A DNA stretch of 64,000 nt from Streptomyces sp. I05A-00742 (GTDB lineage Bacteria > Actinomycetota > Actinomycetes > Streptomycetales > Streptomycetaceae): contig NZ_JABETO010000019.1 in the NCBI RefSeq assembly GCF_013055795.1, positions 62,001 to 126,000 of the forward strand, given 5' to 3'. Numbering within the stretch: the stretch's first letter is position 1; each line of letters begins with the position of its first letter. The position numbers and the translations under genes were made by a program. The notes under the pieces were generated by a model. That model saw only the letters and a list, made by a program, of their open reading frames with translations. It did no database searches and was not told where the DNA came from. Below are positions 34,586-43,774 of this stretch, in pieces.

Positions 34586-34911
34586 GCGCACAGCGTAGGT
34601 GACGGTCCCGCGCGCGGTGCGGGGCGAGCCCGTCGTCGTACCGGTCATGGATCCATCCTGGTCCGGAGAGGCACGGCGACGCGTCGGCCCGTACGGTGAT
34701 CCGCCCCCGTCGGGAGGCGGAAACGGATCCTCCCCCGGGAGGTGGCCGGGGCGTCGGCGGAGGTCTATGGGCGCCCGGTCCGCCGCGCGTGCCGAGGCGG
34801 GGACGGAAGGGAGGCCCGGGGACGGAAGTGGGGCCCGGGGACTGGACGGAGCGGTGGGGCGTGGTCCACTTTCGACACGTCATGCGACCGTCCGTATACG
34901 GAGGAGAGCAC
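34586..34911. promoter_or_regulatory. divergent region with 19-bp direct repeats
   Basis: This region separates the two-component system and the O-methyltransferase. It holds two tandem copies of GGGGACGGAAGKGRGGCCC (34799-34817 and 34818-34836) and a partial third copy (GGGGACTGGACGG). These end about 60 bp before the methyltransferase ribosome site GGAGGAGAG. They could be regulator sites or simple slippage products. Confidence 0.45.
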
Positions 34912-35952
34912 ATGAACGATTCCGAACGCGTCCAGGGCGACCCCGGCCCGCTCGAAGCGATATTGCGCATCGCCCTCGGCTTCCAGGCGTCGAAGGTGCT
35001 GTTCTCGGCGGTCCGTTTCGGACTCTTCACGGAACTCGCGGAAAAGCCGCTGACCGCCGAGGAACTGCGCGTCCGGCTCGGCCTGCACCCGCGTTCCGCC
35101 CGGGACTTCTTCGACGCGCTGGTGGCCCTCGGCCTGCTGGAGCGCGAGGACGGCCCCGACGGCAGGTACGCCAACACACCCTCCGCCGCCCGCTACCTCG
35201 ACCGCGCCCGGGACACCTACCTGGGACGCGCCCTGGAGATGTACGACAACCGGCTCTACGGCTTCTGGGGCAGCCTCGCCGACGGACTGCGGACCGGCGA
35301 GCCGCAGAACGAGATCAAGGACGGCGGCGAGCTGTTCGGCACCCTCTACAAGGACCCCGAGCGGCTGGCCTGCTTCCAGCAGGCGATGACCGGGCTCACC
35401 ATGCGTTCCGCCGACGCGCTCGCCGAGAAGGTGGACTGGTCCGCCCACCGCACCGTCGCCGACATCGGGTGCGCCGAGGGCGCCATGCTCAGCCACCTGC
35501 TCCACCGCCACCCGCACCTGCGCGGCACCGGGTTCGACCTGGAGGCCGTGCGCGGCAACTTCGAGCGGCACCGCGAGCGTTGCGGCCCCGCCGACCGGCT
35601 CTCGTTCGCGGCCGGGAACTTCTTCCACGACCCGCTGCCGCGCGCCGACGTCCTCGTCCTCGGCCACATCCTCCACGACTGGGACCTGCCGACGAAGCGG
35701 ATGCTGCTGCGCAAGGCGTACGAGGCGCTGCCGGAGGGCGGCCTGGTCGTCATCCACGAGAGCTTCATCGACGACGACCGGCGGCGTAACCTCGTCGGGC
35801 TGCTGGGCAGCCTCAACATGCTCATCGAGACCCCGGGCGGTTTCGACTGCACCGCCGCCGACTGCCGGGGCTGGCTCGCGGAGGCCGGATTCCGGGAGAG
35901 TCGGACCCAGCACCTGGCAGGCGCGGAGTCGATGGTCGTCGGCCGCAAGTGA
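34912..35952 (+). CDS. plant-type O-methyltransferase (Methyltransf_2)
   Basis: The 346-residue protein has an N-terminal dimerisation domain (LRIALGFQASKVLFSAVRFGLFTELAEKPLTAEELRVRLGLHPRSARDFFDALVALGLLE). The SAM domain has TVADIGCAEGAMLSHLLHRHPHLRGTGFDLEAV, AGNFFHDPLPRADVLVLGHILHDWD (catalytic His region) and EGGLVVIHESFIDDD. The family methylates hydroxyls of polyketides and phenolics. A strong GGAGGAGAG lies before the ATG. The amidohydrolase follows 76 bases later and may be co-transcribed. Confidence 0.9.
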   Translation: MNDSERVQGDPGPLEAILRIALGFQASKVLFSAVRFGLFTELAEKPLTAEELRVRLGLHPRSARDFFDALVALGLLEREDGPDGRYANTPSAARYLDRARDTYLGRALEMYDNRLYGFWGSLADGLRTGEPQNEIKDGGELFGTLYKDPERLACFQQAMTGLTMRSADALAEKVDWSAHRTVADIGCAEGAMLSHLLHRHPHLRGTGFDLEAVRGNFERHRERCGPADRLSFAAGNFFHDPLPRADVLVLGHILHDWDLPTKRMLLRKAYEALPEGGLVVIHESFIDDDRRRNLVGLLGSLNMLIETPGGFDCTAADCRGWLAEAGFRESRTQHLAGAESMVVGRK

Positions 35953-35995
35953 AACACCTGCCGGGACGACGGCCGGAGATCTGCCGGGACACTCG

Positions 35996-36027
35996 CCGGG
36001 ACGGGAGAGGACCGGGACGGGAGAGGA
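35996..36027 (+). repeat. 16-bp tandem duplication carrying ribosome site
   Basis: CCGGGACGGGAGAGGA occurs twice in direct succession (35996-36011 and 36012-36027) immediately before the amidohydrolase ATG. Both copies carry GGGAGAGGA, so the ribosome site is duplicated. It looks like a recent slippage or a translational tuning element. Confidence 0.75.
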
Positions 36028-36028
36028 C

Positions 36029-37132
36029 ATGACGCACGACAGCACGGTGCTCCACATCAAGGGACGGGTGCTCACCGGCCCCGACCCCGACGACGGGGTC
36101 CGCGACGAGATGTGGGTGACCGGCGGACGGATCACCTTCGACCGCCCGGTGGGCGCCCGGGACGTCACCACCGTCGAGGGCTGGGCCCTGCCCGGCCTGG
36201 TGGACGCCCACTGCCATGTGGGCCTCGACGCCCACGGCGCCGTCGACGAGGCGACCGCCGAGAAGCAGGCGCTCACCGAACGGGAGGCGGGCGCCCTCCT
36301 GTTGCGCGACGCCGGATCCCCGTCCGACACCCGCTGGATCGACGACCGGGACGACCTGCCGCGCATCATCCGGGCGGGGCGCCACATCGCCCGTACACGC
36401 CGTTACATCCGCAACTACGCCCATGAGATCGAGCCCGAGGACCTGGTGGCGTACGTGGCGCAGGAGGCGCGGCGCGGCGACGGCTGGGTCAAGCTCGTCG
36501 GCGACTGGATCGACCGCGAGACGGGCGACCTCTCCTTCTGCTGGCCCCGCGGCGCCGTGGAGGCGGCCATCGCCGAGGCCCACCGGCTGGGCGCCCGGGT
36601 CACCGCCCACTGCTTCGCCGAGGAATCGCTCGCCCCCCTCGTCGAGGCCGGCATCGACTGCATCGAGCACGCCACCGGGCTGACCGAGGAGACGATCCCG
36701 CTCTTCGCCGAGCGCGGCGTCGCCATCGTCCCGACCCTCGTCAACATCGCCACCTTCCCGCGGCTCGCCGACGGTGGCCAGAACAAGTTCCCCCGCTGGG
36801 CGGACCACATGCGACGTCTGCACGAGCGGCGGTACCGGACGGTGGGTGCCGCTCACGACGCCGGCATCCCCGTCTACGTCGGCACCGACGCCGGCGGCTC
36901 GCTCGCCCACGGCCTGGTCGCCCAGGAAGTCGCCGAACTCGTCAAGGCCGGCCTGCCCGCCTCCGCCGCGCTCACCGCGGCGACGTGGGGCGCGCGTGAG
37001 TGGCTGGGCCGTCCCGGGCTGGAGGAGGGCGCCTCGGCGGACGTGGTCGTCTACGGCGCGGATCCGCGGGAGGACGTCCGGGTGCTGGGGGCGCCGCGAC
37101 GGGTGATTCTGCGGGGGCGGGTGGTGGGGTGA
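36029..37132 (+). CDS. metal-dependent amidohydrolase
   Basis: The 367-residue protein begins with a beta-sandwich (LHIKGRVLTGPDP, EMWVTGGRITF) and the metal motif ALPGLVDAHCHVGLD (about 53-67). It has KLVGDWID (bridging Lys region), TAHCFAEES, CIEHATGLTEET and catalytic Asp in VYVGTDAGGSLAHGLVAQEVAELVKAG. This is the imidazolonepropionase/prolidase-type amidohydrolase layout; substrate unknown. It probably forms an operon with the O-methyltransferase and ends in a palindromic repeat. Confidence 0.88.
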   Translation: MTHDSTVLHIKGRVLTGPDPDDGVRDEMWVTGGRITFDRPVGARDVTTVEGWALPGLVDAHCHVGLDAHGAVDEATAEKQALTEREAGALLLRDAGSPSDTRWIDDRDDLPRIIRAGRHIARTRRYIRNYAHEIEPEDLVAYVAQEARRGDGWVKLVGDWIDRETGDLSFCWPRGAVEAAIAEAHRLGARVTAHCFAEESLAPLVEAGIDCIEHATGLTEETIPLFAERGVAIVPTLVNIATFPRLADGGQNKFPRWADHMRRLHERRYRTVGAAHDAGIPVYVGTDAGGSLAHGLVAQEVAELVKAGLPASAALTAATWGAREWLGRPGLEEGASADVVVYGADPREDVRVLGAPRRVILRGRVVG

Positions 37133-37141
37133 GCGCCCCTT

Positions 37142-37290
37142 GAAACCGCGCTGCGCGCGGTTGTCCTCAAGCGCCGGACGGGCTGGAGTCAGCCCGTCCG
37201 GCGCTTGAGGACAGCGCGCGAAGCGTGCTTCGGGGGGTGCGGGGGCGCAGCCCCTGCAGAAACGGTGAAAGGGTGGGACCGGGGCACCCC
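37142..37290. repeat. palindromic mosaic repeat, copy 4 (probable bidirectional terminator)
   Basis: A perfect 22-bp stem (37164-37185 with 37190-37211, loop GAGT) around CGCCGGACGGGCTG is followed by GGGGGCGCAGCCCC and AAACGGTGAAAGGGTGGGAC. It lies between the convergent amidohydrolase and the flavoprotein gene. It is nearly identical in layout to copy 1. Confidence 0.85.
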
Positions 37291-37337
37291 ACCCGCAAGG
37301 GTCACCCCCGCCGCGCCCCCTCCCCGACCGCGGCGGG

Positions 37338-38243
37338 TCAGCCGGAAAGCCCCCGCGCCCAGTAGTACGGCTCCAACGCCGCCCGCGATCCGTCCCCCAT
37401 CGCCACCGCGATCCGCTGCATCCGGGCCCCCTTCAGATCACCGGCGACAAAAACCCGCGCATGCTGCCCACCCGGCGGGCAATACCCGTCCGCCCCGACA
37501 ACCAGCCCCGGCACAACAGCCGGCCGAGACCCCAGATTGCCGAGCACGGTGCCGACGACGAAGGCGTCCGCACCGCCGCCCGGTCGCCGGACGGAGACGC
37601 GGAACCCCTCCGGATCCGGAGCCACGCCGGCCCATTCGACGAGGTGCAGGCGAAGCCGCGGATCGTCCGCGACCTCGTCGGTCTTGTACCGGTCGGCCTC
37701 GGGGAACAGCACGTCGAAGCGCACCGACGCCCGCGGGTGCGCCCGCAACCAGGTGCCCAGCGGCCGGTCCGCACCCAGCACCACGACCCGCCGACCCTCC
37801 AGGCCAGAGGCGGCCGCCCGCCACAACGGCGACAGGACCCCGGCCTCCCGCGCCTCGACCCAGGCGGCGTCCTCGGGCGCGAGCGCGGTCACGCCGGTGG
37901 CCACCACCGCGGCGGACGCCGCCAGGACGCGGCCGTCCGCGAGCACGACCTCGGCACGGTCGTCATGCCCGGCCACCCGTACCGCGCGGCCGGACAGCAC
38001 GCTCAGACACCCCCGCTCCCGGTGCCGCGCCAGGTCGCCCGCGAACGCCTCGGCGAGCGCCGTGCCCGTCGACCAGCCGCCCGGCACGTTCTCCAACGCC
38101 CCGATCGTCCGCAGCTTCGCGCCCACACGCTCGGCCTCGACGACCACGCATCGCATCCGCAGGCTCGACGCCATCACGGCGGCGGCCACCCCGGCCGGTC
38201 CGGCCCCGACCACCAGCAGGTCAGCGTCCCAGGACGGGCTCAT
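37338..38243 (-). CDS. thioredoxin-reductase-like flavoprotein without CxxC
   Basis: The 301-residue protein starts MSPSWDADLLVVGAGPAGVAAAVMASSLRMRCVVVE (FAD GxGxxG). It has an NADPH-domain-like segment RRVVVLGADRPLGTWL and the FAD end motif RVFVAGDLKGARMQRIAVAMGDGSRAALE. At the position where thioredoxin reductases have CATC, this protein reads EDAAWVEARE, so it has no redox disulfide. It may act as a ferredoxin/flavodoxin-type reductase or an oxidase; it is not a classical TrxB. Confidence 0.85.
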   Translation of the reverse strand: MSPSWDADLLVVGAGPAGVAAAVMASSLRMRCVVVEAERVGAKLRTIGALENVPGGWSTGTALAEAFAGDLARHRERGCLSVLSGRAVRVAGHDDRAEVVLADGRVLAASAAVVATGVTALAPEDAAWVEAREAGVLSPLWRAAASGLEGRRVVVLGADRPLGTWLRAHPRASVRFDVLFPEADRYKTDEVADDPRLRLHLVEWAGVAPDPEGFRVSVRRPGGGADAFVVGTVLGNLGSRPAVVPGLVVGADGYCPPGGQHARVFVAGDLKGARMQRIAVAMGDGSRAALEPYYWARGLSG

Positions 38244-38371
38244 GCGCGGGATCCTTCCGAAGGGAAACGACGGCGAGCACACCAGCCCCGCATCATGGCA
38301 CGAGACGGGACGGCGGAAGGGCGACGGCGCCGTTGCCGGGCACCCACCCCTCAAGGCACCCTGAAGGACCT

Positions 38372-39184
38372 ATGGAGACAGGTACGCTGACCGTTCCCGG
38401 CGCGGAGATCCACTACGAGGTACGCGGAGCGGGCCCGCCCCTCCTGCTGATCAACGGCGGCGACGGCGACGCCGCCCTCTTCGTACCGCTGGCCCGCCTG
38501 ATGGCCGAGCACCACACCGTCATCACCTTCGACCCGCGCGGCAACTCCCGCAGCCGCCTCACCGCCCCACCCGCGCCCCAGACGATCGAGGACCGCGGCC
38601 ACGACGCCCACCTGCTGCTGGACGCGGTCGCCGGCGGGGAGCCGGCGTACGTCTTCGGCACCAGCTACGGCGGCATGACCGGCATGGACCTCCTGGCCCG
38701 GCACCCCGGCCGGGTACGGGCGCTGGTCGCGCACGAACCGTTCGTGATCGACCTGCTGCCCGACGCGGACCGCTGGCACGCCCTGTTCCAGGAGGTCCAC
38801 GAGCTGTACCGGCGCGAGGGACTGCGCCCGGCGATGCGGAGGTTCACGGAGGAGATCGGTGTGGACGACGCGCCGGAGCCGGACGGGGAACTCCCCGCAC
38901 CGGTACGGGAGATGCTGGCCCGCATCCGGGCCAACCAGGAGACCTGCCTGGAGTACGAACTGCGCTCCTTCACCCGCTTCCGGCCGGACGTCCGGGCGCT
39001 GCGCGCGGGCCGGTTCGTCCTGGTGGCCGGCGAGGAGCGGCCGAGGACGCTGCTGCACCGCACGACGGAGGCTCTGGCGGAGGAGACCGGCGCCCGGGTC
39101 ACGGAGTTCCCGGGCGGGCACGTGGGCTACCTGACGCACCCGGCGGAGTTCGCGGTGGCGCTGCGCGGGGCGCTCGCGGGCTGA
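38372..39184 (+). CDS. alpha/beta hydrolase
   Basis: The 270-residue protein has oxyanion segment LLLINGGDGDAALF, nucleophile Ser in VFGTSYGGMTGMDLL (about residues 93-97), and a final catalytic His in FPGGHVGYLTHPAEFA. The acid is probably in the VLVAGEERP region. GAAGGA precedes the ATG. It is divergent from the flavoprotein. Substrate unknown. Confidence 0.88.
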   Translation: METGTLTVPGAEIHYEVRGAGPPLLLINGGDGDAALFVPLARLMAEHHTVITFDPRGNSRSRLTAPPAPQTIEDRGHDAHLLLDAVAGGEPAYVFGTSYGGMTGMDLLARHPGRVRALVAHEPFVIDLLPDADRWHALFQEVHELYRREGLRPAMRRFTEEIGVDDAPEPDGELPAPVREMLARIRANQETCLEYELRSFTRFRPDVRALRAGRFVLVAGEERPRTLLHRTTEALAEETGARVTEFPGGHVGYLTHPAEFAVALRGALAG

Positions 39185-39334
39185 GTGCGTAGCGGACTCG
39201 ACGCCTCCTCCTCAGCAGCGCATCCCGGCGTGATCGATTGTCCGACCGACGGCCTAGGATCACACCGCCCCCGGCGACCGGAAGGTGAACGCCCGGGGCG
39301 GTCAGTGAAGCAACGGGGAAAGGCCGATCAGGAC

Positions 39335-40681
39335 ATGCGACTTACCGGCAAGCGCCGAATAGCCGTCGCCACCGCGGGTGCCGTGGCGGCGATCGGGATG
39401 ACGGCGGCCGTCTCACCCAGTGCGTTCGGTATCGAGGGCTCCGTCCCGGAGACCGCCAAGACGCTCTCCGGGCCGGAGACCGCCAAGGCGCCGACGAGCG
39501 CGGGCCCGGCGGCCGCCGGCCGGGCGGGCGACCCGTCCGGCCACGCGGACTCCGGCGTCTCCGCGACGGATGGAACGGTCTTTCACAACGGAGTCATGTC
39601 GCTGGGCGCGCCGCCCGCGCACACGAGGGCGGCGGTGGCCGGTCCGCCCCAGGGCGAGGGGTGGAAACTGGCCAACGGTGTGACCAAGTCCCTGGCGACG
39701 GGTTACACGATCAAGTTCTACGACCAGCAGTCCGTGAACTGGCTGGGCCGCTATGTGAAGGCGTCCGCCGCCGACCTCAAGCGCGTCACCAACCTGCCCG
39801 TCTCCGTCAACACCACCCCCGTGGGCTGGAACTACAACCGGCCCAGGGGCGAGATCGTCATCGGTGTGCTCAAGCGCCCGTGCGTGCCGCCGGCGGACAA
39901 CGGCCAGACCGGCTGGAAGGTCGTCCGCGACGGCTCGGGCACCGCCAACCTCAGCTGCGGTTTCATCTCCTCGTCGATCCCGAGCACCGTGACCAGCGGA
40001 CACGCCTACATCGACAGCTCGTTCTTCACCAAGGACGGCAAGCCCTCGCCTTCCTGGGGCGAGACGTTCCTGCGGAACCACATCAGCCACGAGCTCGGCC
40101 ACACCATGGGCCTGACCCACGCGGACCGCAGCGCGAAGCGCGGCGACTGCGTCACGGGCAAGGACTCCGGCCAGAAGCCGGTGATGTGCACGGAGACGAA
40201 CAGCGGCTACCACGACAAGCGCGCGGGCACGTACGTCCAGCAGTTCGACGTACAGGGCCTGCGCCACCTCGCCGCCGGCGCCGGTGTGGCGGTCCCGCCC
40301 CAGGGCAAGGTGACGGGCCTCGGCGGCAAGTGCCTCGACGTCAAGGGCGGTAAACCGGCCAACGGCACCCAGATCCAGCTCTACACGTGCAACGGCTCCG
40401 CCGGGCAGTCCTGGATCCGGGCGAAGGACGGCACGTTCCGCGCGCTGGGCAAGTGCCTGGACAACGCGCGCAACGCCGCCACCGACGGCAACAGGATCTC
40501 GCTCTTCGACTGCAACGGCGGTGCCGCGCAGCGCTGGTCGGTCAACGCGAAGGGGCAGATCGTGCACGTCGCGTCGGGCAAGGTCCTCGACGTGACCGGC
40601 GGCAGCACCGCCAACGGCACGAAGATCCAGCTGCACACCGCCAACACCTACAAGCGCCAGCTCTGGAACGTTCCGAAGTAG
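39335..40681 (+). CDS. secreted zinc metalloprotease with ricin-type lectin tail
   Basis: The 448-residue precursor has a signal peptide (ending about AVSPSAFG), a low-complexity pro-region, and a DUF3152-like metallopeptidase domain (about 105-310). The zinc site is HELGHTMGLTH, residues 252-262, matching HExxHxxGxxH, with a Met-turn candidate KPVM (281-284). The ricin-B domain (about 318-448) has VTGLGGKCLDVKGG, ALGKCLDN and QRWSVNAKG with paired Cys. It would bind carbohydrate and cut protein outside the cell. Confidence 0.9.
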   Translation: MRLTGKRRIAVATAGAVAAIGMTAAVSPSAFGIEGSVPETAKTLSGPETAKAPTSAGPAAAGRAGDPSGHADSGVSATDGTVFHNGVMSLGAPPAHTRAAVAGPPQGEGWKLANGVTKSLATGYTIKFYDQQSVNWLGRYVKASAADLKRVTNLPVSVNTTPVGWNYNRPRGEIVIGVLKRPCVPPADNGQTGWKVVRDGSGTANLSCGFISSSIPSTVTSGHAYIDSSFFTKDGKPSPSWGETFLRNHISHELGHTMGLTHADRSAKRGDCVTGKDSGQKPVMCTETNSGYHDKRAGTYVQQFDVQGLRHLAAGAGVAVPPQGKVTGLGGKCLDVKGGKPANGTQIQLYTCNGSAGQSWIRAKDGTFRALGKCLDNARNAATDGNRISLFDCNGGAAQRWSVNAKGQIVHVASGKVLDVTGGSTANGTKIQLHTANTYKRQLWNVPK

Positions 40682-40763
40682 CGGACGCCTTTCCGGCTCA
40701 GGGCAGTTCACCACCGTCGGGTGCCCGGCACGGTGATGCCCCGGGCCGGAACGCCGCTTGGGG

Positions 40764-41459
40764 CTACCAGGGCACGACCTGGCCCTGGTAGTCGACGAAG
40801 TGGAGGCCGGACTTCCCCCGGTGGCCCTCGATCGTCTCCGCCACTCCGGGAATGCTCTCCTCCACGCTGAGGTCCGCCTCGGGGCCACCGAGTTCGGTGC
40901 GCACCCACCCCGGGTCCATGAGCAGCAGCGTCCGCGTGTCCTCGGCGTGACGGGCGGCGTGGCAGCGCATCAGCTGGTTCAGCGCGGACTTGCTGGCCCG
41001 GTACACGTCCTGCCCGCCGTCGGTGTTCAGCGCGATGCTCCCCTGGTCGGAGGACATGACACCGATGGTCCCGGCCGGGGCGACCAGCGGGCGGAAGACC
41101 TCCACGACGCGCATCGGGCCGAGTGCGTTGGTGACCATGACATCGGTGAACATGTCCGTCGGGACCTCGCCGATCGGGATGTCGCCGCGCGCGATGGCGG
41201 CGTTGACGAAGAGCAGGTCGAGGGTGCGCCGCTCCAGTCGGTCGCGCAGCGCCAGGATCTGCTCCGGATCGGTCATCTCCAGCGACTCGACGGTCAGCCG
41301 CCCTCCGGACGTCTCGGCCAGTTCGTGGAGGCCGGTGCGCCGGCTGCCGCGGACCGTGCCGATGACGTCCCAGCCGCGGCGCAGGTACTCGGCGGCGAGC
41401 GCGAGGCCCAGGGTCCGGGAGGCGCCGACGACGAGGGCGGTCCTGCGGGTGTCGGTCAT
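40764..41459 (-). CDS. short-chain dehydrogenase/reductase
   Basis: The 231-residue protein starts MTDTRRTALVVGASRTLGLALAAEYLRRGWDVIGTVRG (cofactor motif GASRTLGLA). It has LFVNAAIARGD, GTIGVMSSDQGS (catalytic Ser) and the catalytic pair YRASKSALNQL (Tyr and Lys). It ends in DYQGQVVPW. It is divergent from a LysR regulator, the usual layout for LysR-controlled reductases. Confidence 0.92.
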   Translation of the reverse strand: MTDTRRTALVVGASRTLGLALAAEYLRRGWDVIGTVRGSRRTGLHELAETSGGRLTVESLEMTDPEQILALRDRLERRTLDLLFVNAAIARGDIPIGEVPTDMFTDVMVTNALGPMRVVEVFRPLVAPAGTIGVMSSDQGSIALNTDGGQDVYRASKSALNQLMRCHAARHAEDTRTLLLMDPGWVRTELGGPEADLSVEESIPGVAETIEGHRGKSGLHFVDYQGQVVPW

Positions 41460-41622
41460 GTGATTCCTGTTCGTGGGTCGGGGCTGCCGTGAGGCGTTGT
41501 TCGCGGCAGCCGTCGGTCGTTCGCCGGCGCCGGGGCCGGAGTGGTTTCCGGCGGGACTCAAGTCTCCGAGCGGTTCGATCAGGCGTCCAATACTCTTCCG
41601 CCCATATCGATACCGTTGGGGC

Positions 41623-42516
41623 ATGGATCTGGATCTGCGAAAGCTCCGCTATTTCGTCGCGGTGGCCGAGCACCGGCACTTCGGCCGGGCGGCACAGGCG
41701 CTGTTCATCGCGCAGCCGGTCCTCAGCCGGCAGATCCGCGCGTTCGAGCAGGAGCTGGGGTGCCCGCTGTTCACGCGGACCACGCGCAGCGTCGAGCTGA
41801 CCCCGGCGGGGCGGCAGTTGCACGACGAGGCGCGAAGGATCACCACGGTGGTGGACGCGGCGCTGCGGCGCGTGCACGAGGCCGCGCGGGGCGAGCAGCG
41901 GCTCGTCGTCGCCTTCTCGCCCGGCCTGCACGTGTCGGACGCGATCCGGGCGTTCGCGGCGAGCCACCCGGAGGTCGGGATCGACGTCTTCCCGCTGCGC
42001 TGGTGGGAGCAGGACGCGCCGCTCCGCGACGGCCGCGCGCACGTCGGGTTCCTCCGGCGCCCTTTCGACGACGCGGGGCTGCGCACCGTCCCCATCGGCC
42101 AGGAGACCAAGGTCGCGTGCATGCCCGTGACGCATCCGCTGGCCGGCCGTCACACCCTCACGTCGGCCGATCTCGACGGTGAGCCGATCCTCGACGCCAG
42201 GACGCGGCGGACGTCCTCACTGGAGGAGAAGTTCGAGCTCATCGCCTCCGGGCAGGGCATCGCGCTCGTCCCCCTCAGCATCGCGGGCTCGTACTCCCGC
42301 CCCGACCTCGTCTACCTGTCCGTCACCGACGCCCTGCCCGTCGAGACCTGCCTGGCGGTCCCGGAGAACAACTGCTCAGGACCCGTAGGGGACTTCCTGG
42401 ACATCGCCACCGCCACTCTGCGCCGGTACTCCGGCGACGTGAGGACGGGGACGTGGACGAGGGCGGAGGCGGAGCCGGGACCGGCGGTGACCGGTCCGCG
42501 CGCGGCTGAGGGGTGA
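41623..42516 (+). CDS. LysR-family transcriptional regulator
   Basis: The 297-residue protein has the helix-turn-helix LRKLRYFVAVAEHRHFGRAAQALFIAQPVLSRQIRAFEQELGCPLFTRTTRSVELTPAG. The effector domain follows (LVVAFSPGLHVSDAIRAFAASHPEVGIDV). It is transcribed divergently from the SDR gene with 163 bp between; the stretch CCAATACTCTTCCGCCCATA and ATCGATACC before its ATG may hold its site. It probably activates the SDR gene. Confidence 0.92.
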   Translation: MDLDLRKLRYFVAVAEHRHFGRAAQALFIAQPVLSRQIRAFEQELGCPLFTRTTRSVELTPAGRQLHDEARRITTVVDAALRRVHEAARGEQRLVVAFSPGLHVSDAIRAFAASHPEVGIDVFPLRWWEQDAPLRDGRAHVGFLRRPFDDAGLRTVPIGQETKVACMPVTHPLAGRHTLTSADLDGEPILDARTRRTSSLEEKFELIASGQGIALVPLSIAGSYSRPDLVYLSVTDALPVETCLAVPENNCSGPVGDFLDIATATLRRYSGDVRTGTWTRAEAEPGPAVTGPRAAEG

Positions 42517-42743
42517 GCGGCGGGGCGGTTGCTTCGGGTGCTGTGTCCCGCCGGGCGGGAGTGCGCTCCTGTTTCATCTGCTTCGAACTGACAGGCGGAA
42601 ACCACCCTTTGGGGTGAAGTGCCTCAAGAACACTCCCCGTTCACCCGTCCGGGAACGACCATGACGTGGTCGATGCCGACGGCGCGCGATGTCCCCCATT
42701 GGCGCGCCGTCGGCTCCTTTCTCTCGTGGGGAGTTCCACACCC

Positions 42744-43757
42744 GTGTCCAGCACCACCAGCTCTTCCTTCGGCATGCCCGTTTCCCGCCGGGCGGCCCGT
42801 CTGTCCGCGGCCTCGCGGGGCACCGGCGGCGCGTTGATCGCCCTCGCCGCCCTGGCCGGGGGCACCGCGCCCGCCCACGCCACCGGCGACCACCACCCGG
42901 GCAAGGCCGACGCCGTCGTCCTGCGCGCCGGGCTCGACGTCTCGCTGCTCGACAAGACCGTCCGGGTGCCGGTCAACGCCGCGCTCAACGACGTGCACGC
43001 CCCGCGGAGCGCCGCGAAGACCGCGCTCTCCGTGCGGGTGGGCGGCGCCGAGCAGGGCAGGCCCGTGGAGATCCTGCGCGCCGACGCGGCCACGGCCCGC
43101 GCCACCGCCGACGACCGCGCGGCCAGGGGGTACGCCAACCTCCTCCACGCCAAGGTGCACGTCCCCGGCCTGCCGCTGCTCTCGCTGATCGAGGTCCAGC
43201 AGGTCACGTCGGAGGCGGTCTGCCGGGTGGGTCAGCGGCCGACCGCCACCGCCAACCTGCTGGGCAGCGTCTCGGTGCTCGGCAAGAAGGTCACCCTGCG
43301 CACCGGCGGCACGACCGACGTCGACGTGCCGGGCGTCGGCCGGGTCCGGCTCGACCTGTCGAAGACCGTGACCACTTCCCGCACCGGGGCCGCCACCGCC
43401 CTCGAACTGGCCGTGGACGTCAACCCGTTGAAGCTGAACGTCGCCGAGGTGCACGGCCGCGTCACCCTCGTCCGGGCCGGCTGCGAGACACCGTCGGGCG
43501 GCGGCAAGCCTGCTAAGGACGCGCCGGCCCCCGCGAAGGAGACCCCCGGCAAGCCCCCCAAGGACGCCTCGCGCACGAACGCCTCCGGCACCGGCGTCAA
43601 AGCCCAGACAGTCGCCGAGAAGCGGGACCTCGCCGAGACCGGCGGCTCCTCCGCGACGCCCTGGATCGCCGGCGCCGCCGGGCTGTTGGTCGTCGGGGGC
43701 GGCGGTGCGCTCGTCGCCGCACGCCGGCGGACGGCGGCGGCTCGCGGCCGCGACTGA
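42744..43757 (+). CDS. LAETG sortase-anchored surface protein (SCO1860-like)
   Basis: The 337-residue protein starts at a GTG ten bases after GGGGAG and carries a long signal peptide ending about APAHATG. The body (about 60-250) has no known catalytic motif; a Lys/Pro-rich spacer follows. The C-terminus is a wall-sorting signal: LAETGGSS, hydrophobic helix TPWIAGAAGLLVVGGGGALVA and a basic end ARRR. Class E sortases of Streptomyces cut LAxTG. From memory it belongs to the SCO1860 family of sortase-dependent proteins. Confidence 0.88.
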   Translation: MSSTTSSSFGMPVSRRAARLSAASRGTGGALIALAALAGGTAPAHATGDHHPGKADAVVLRAGLDVSLLDKTVRVPVNAALNDVHAPRSAAKTALSVRVGGAEQGRPVEILRADAATARATADDRAARGYANLLHAKVHVPGLPLLSLIEVQQVTSEAVCRVGQRPTATANLLGSVSVLGKKVTLRTGGTTDVDVPGVGRVRLDLSKTVTTSRTGAATALELAVDVNPLKLNVAEVHGRVTLVRAGCETPSGGGKPAKDAPAPAKETPGKPPKDASRTNASGTGVKAQTVAEKRDLAETGGSSATPWIAGAAGLLVVGGGGALVAARRRTAAARGRD

Positions 43758-43774
43758 CGGGTGAGGGCGGGGGT

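Noticed and set aside
38372-39184. Plus-strand frame starting at 37205 and running into the hydrolase gene
   Set aside because: The upstream 389 codons are antisense to the flavoprotein and Arg/Pro-rich; the hydrolase has its own ribosome site and ATG.
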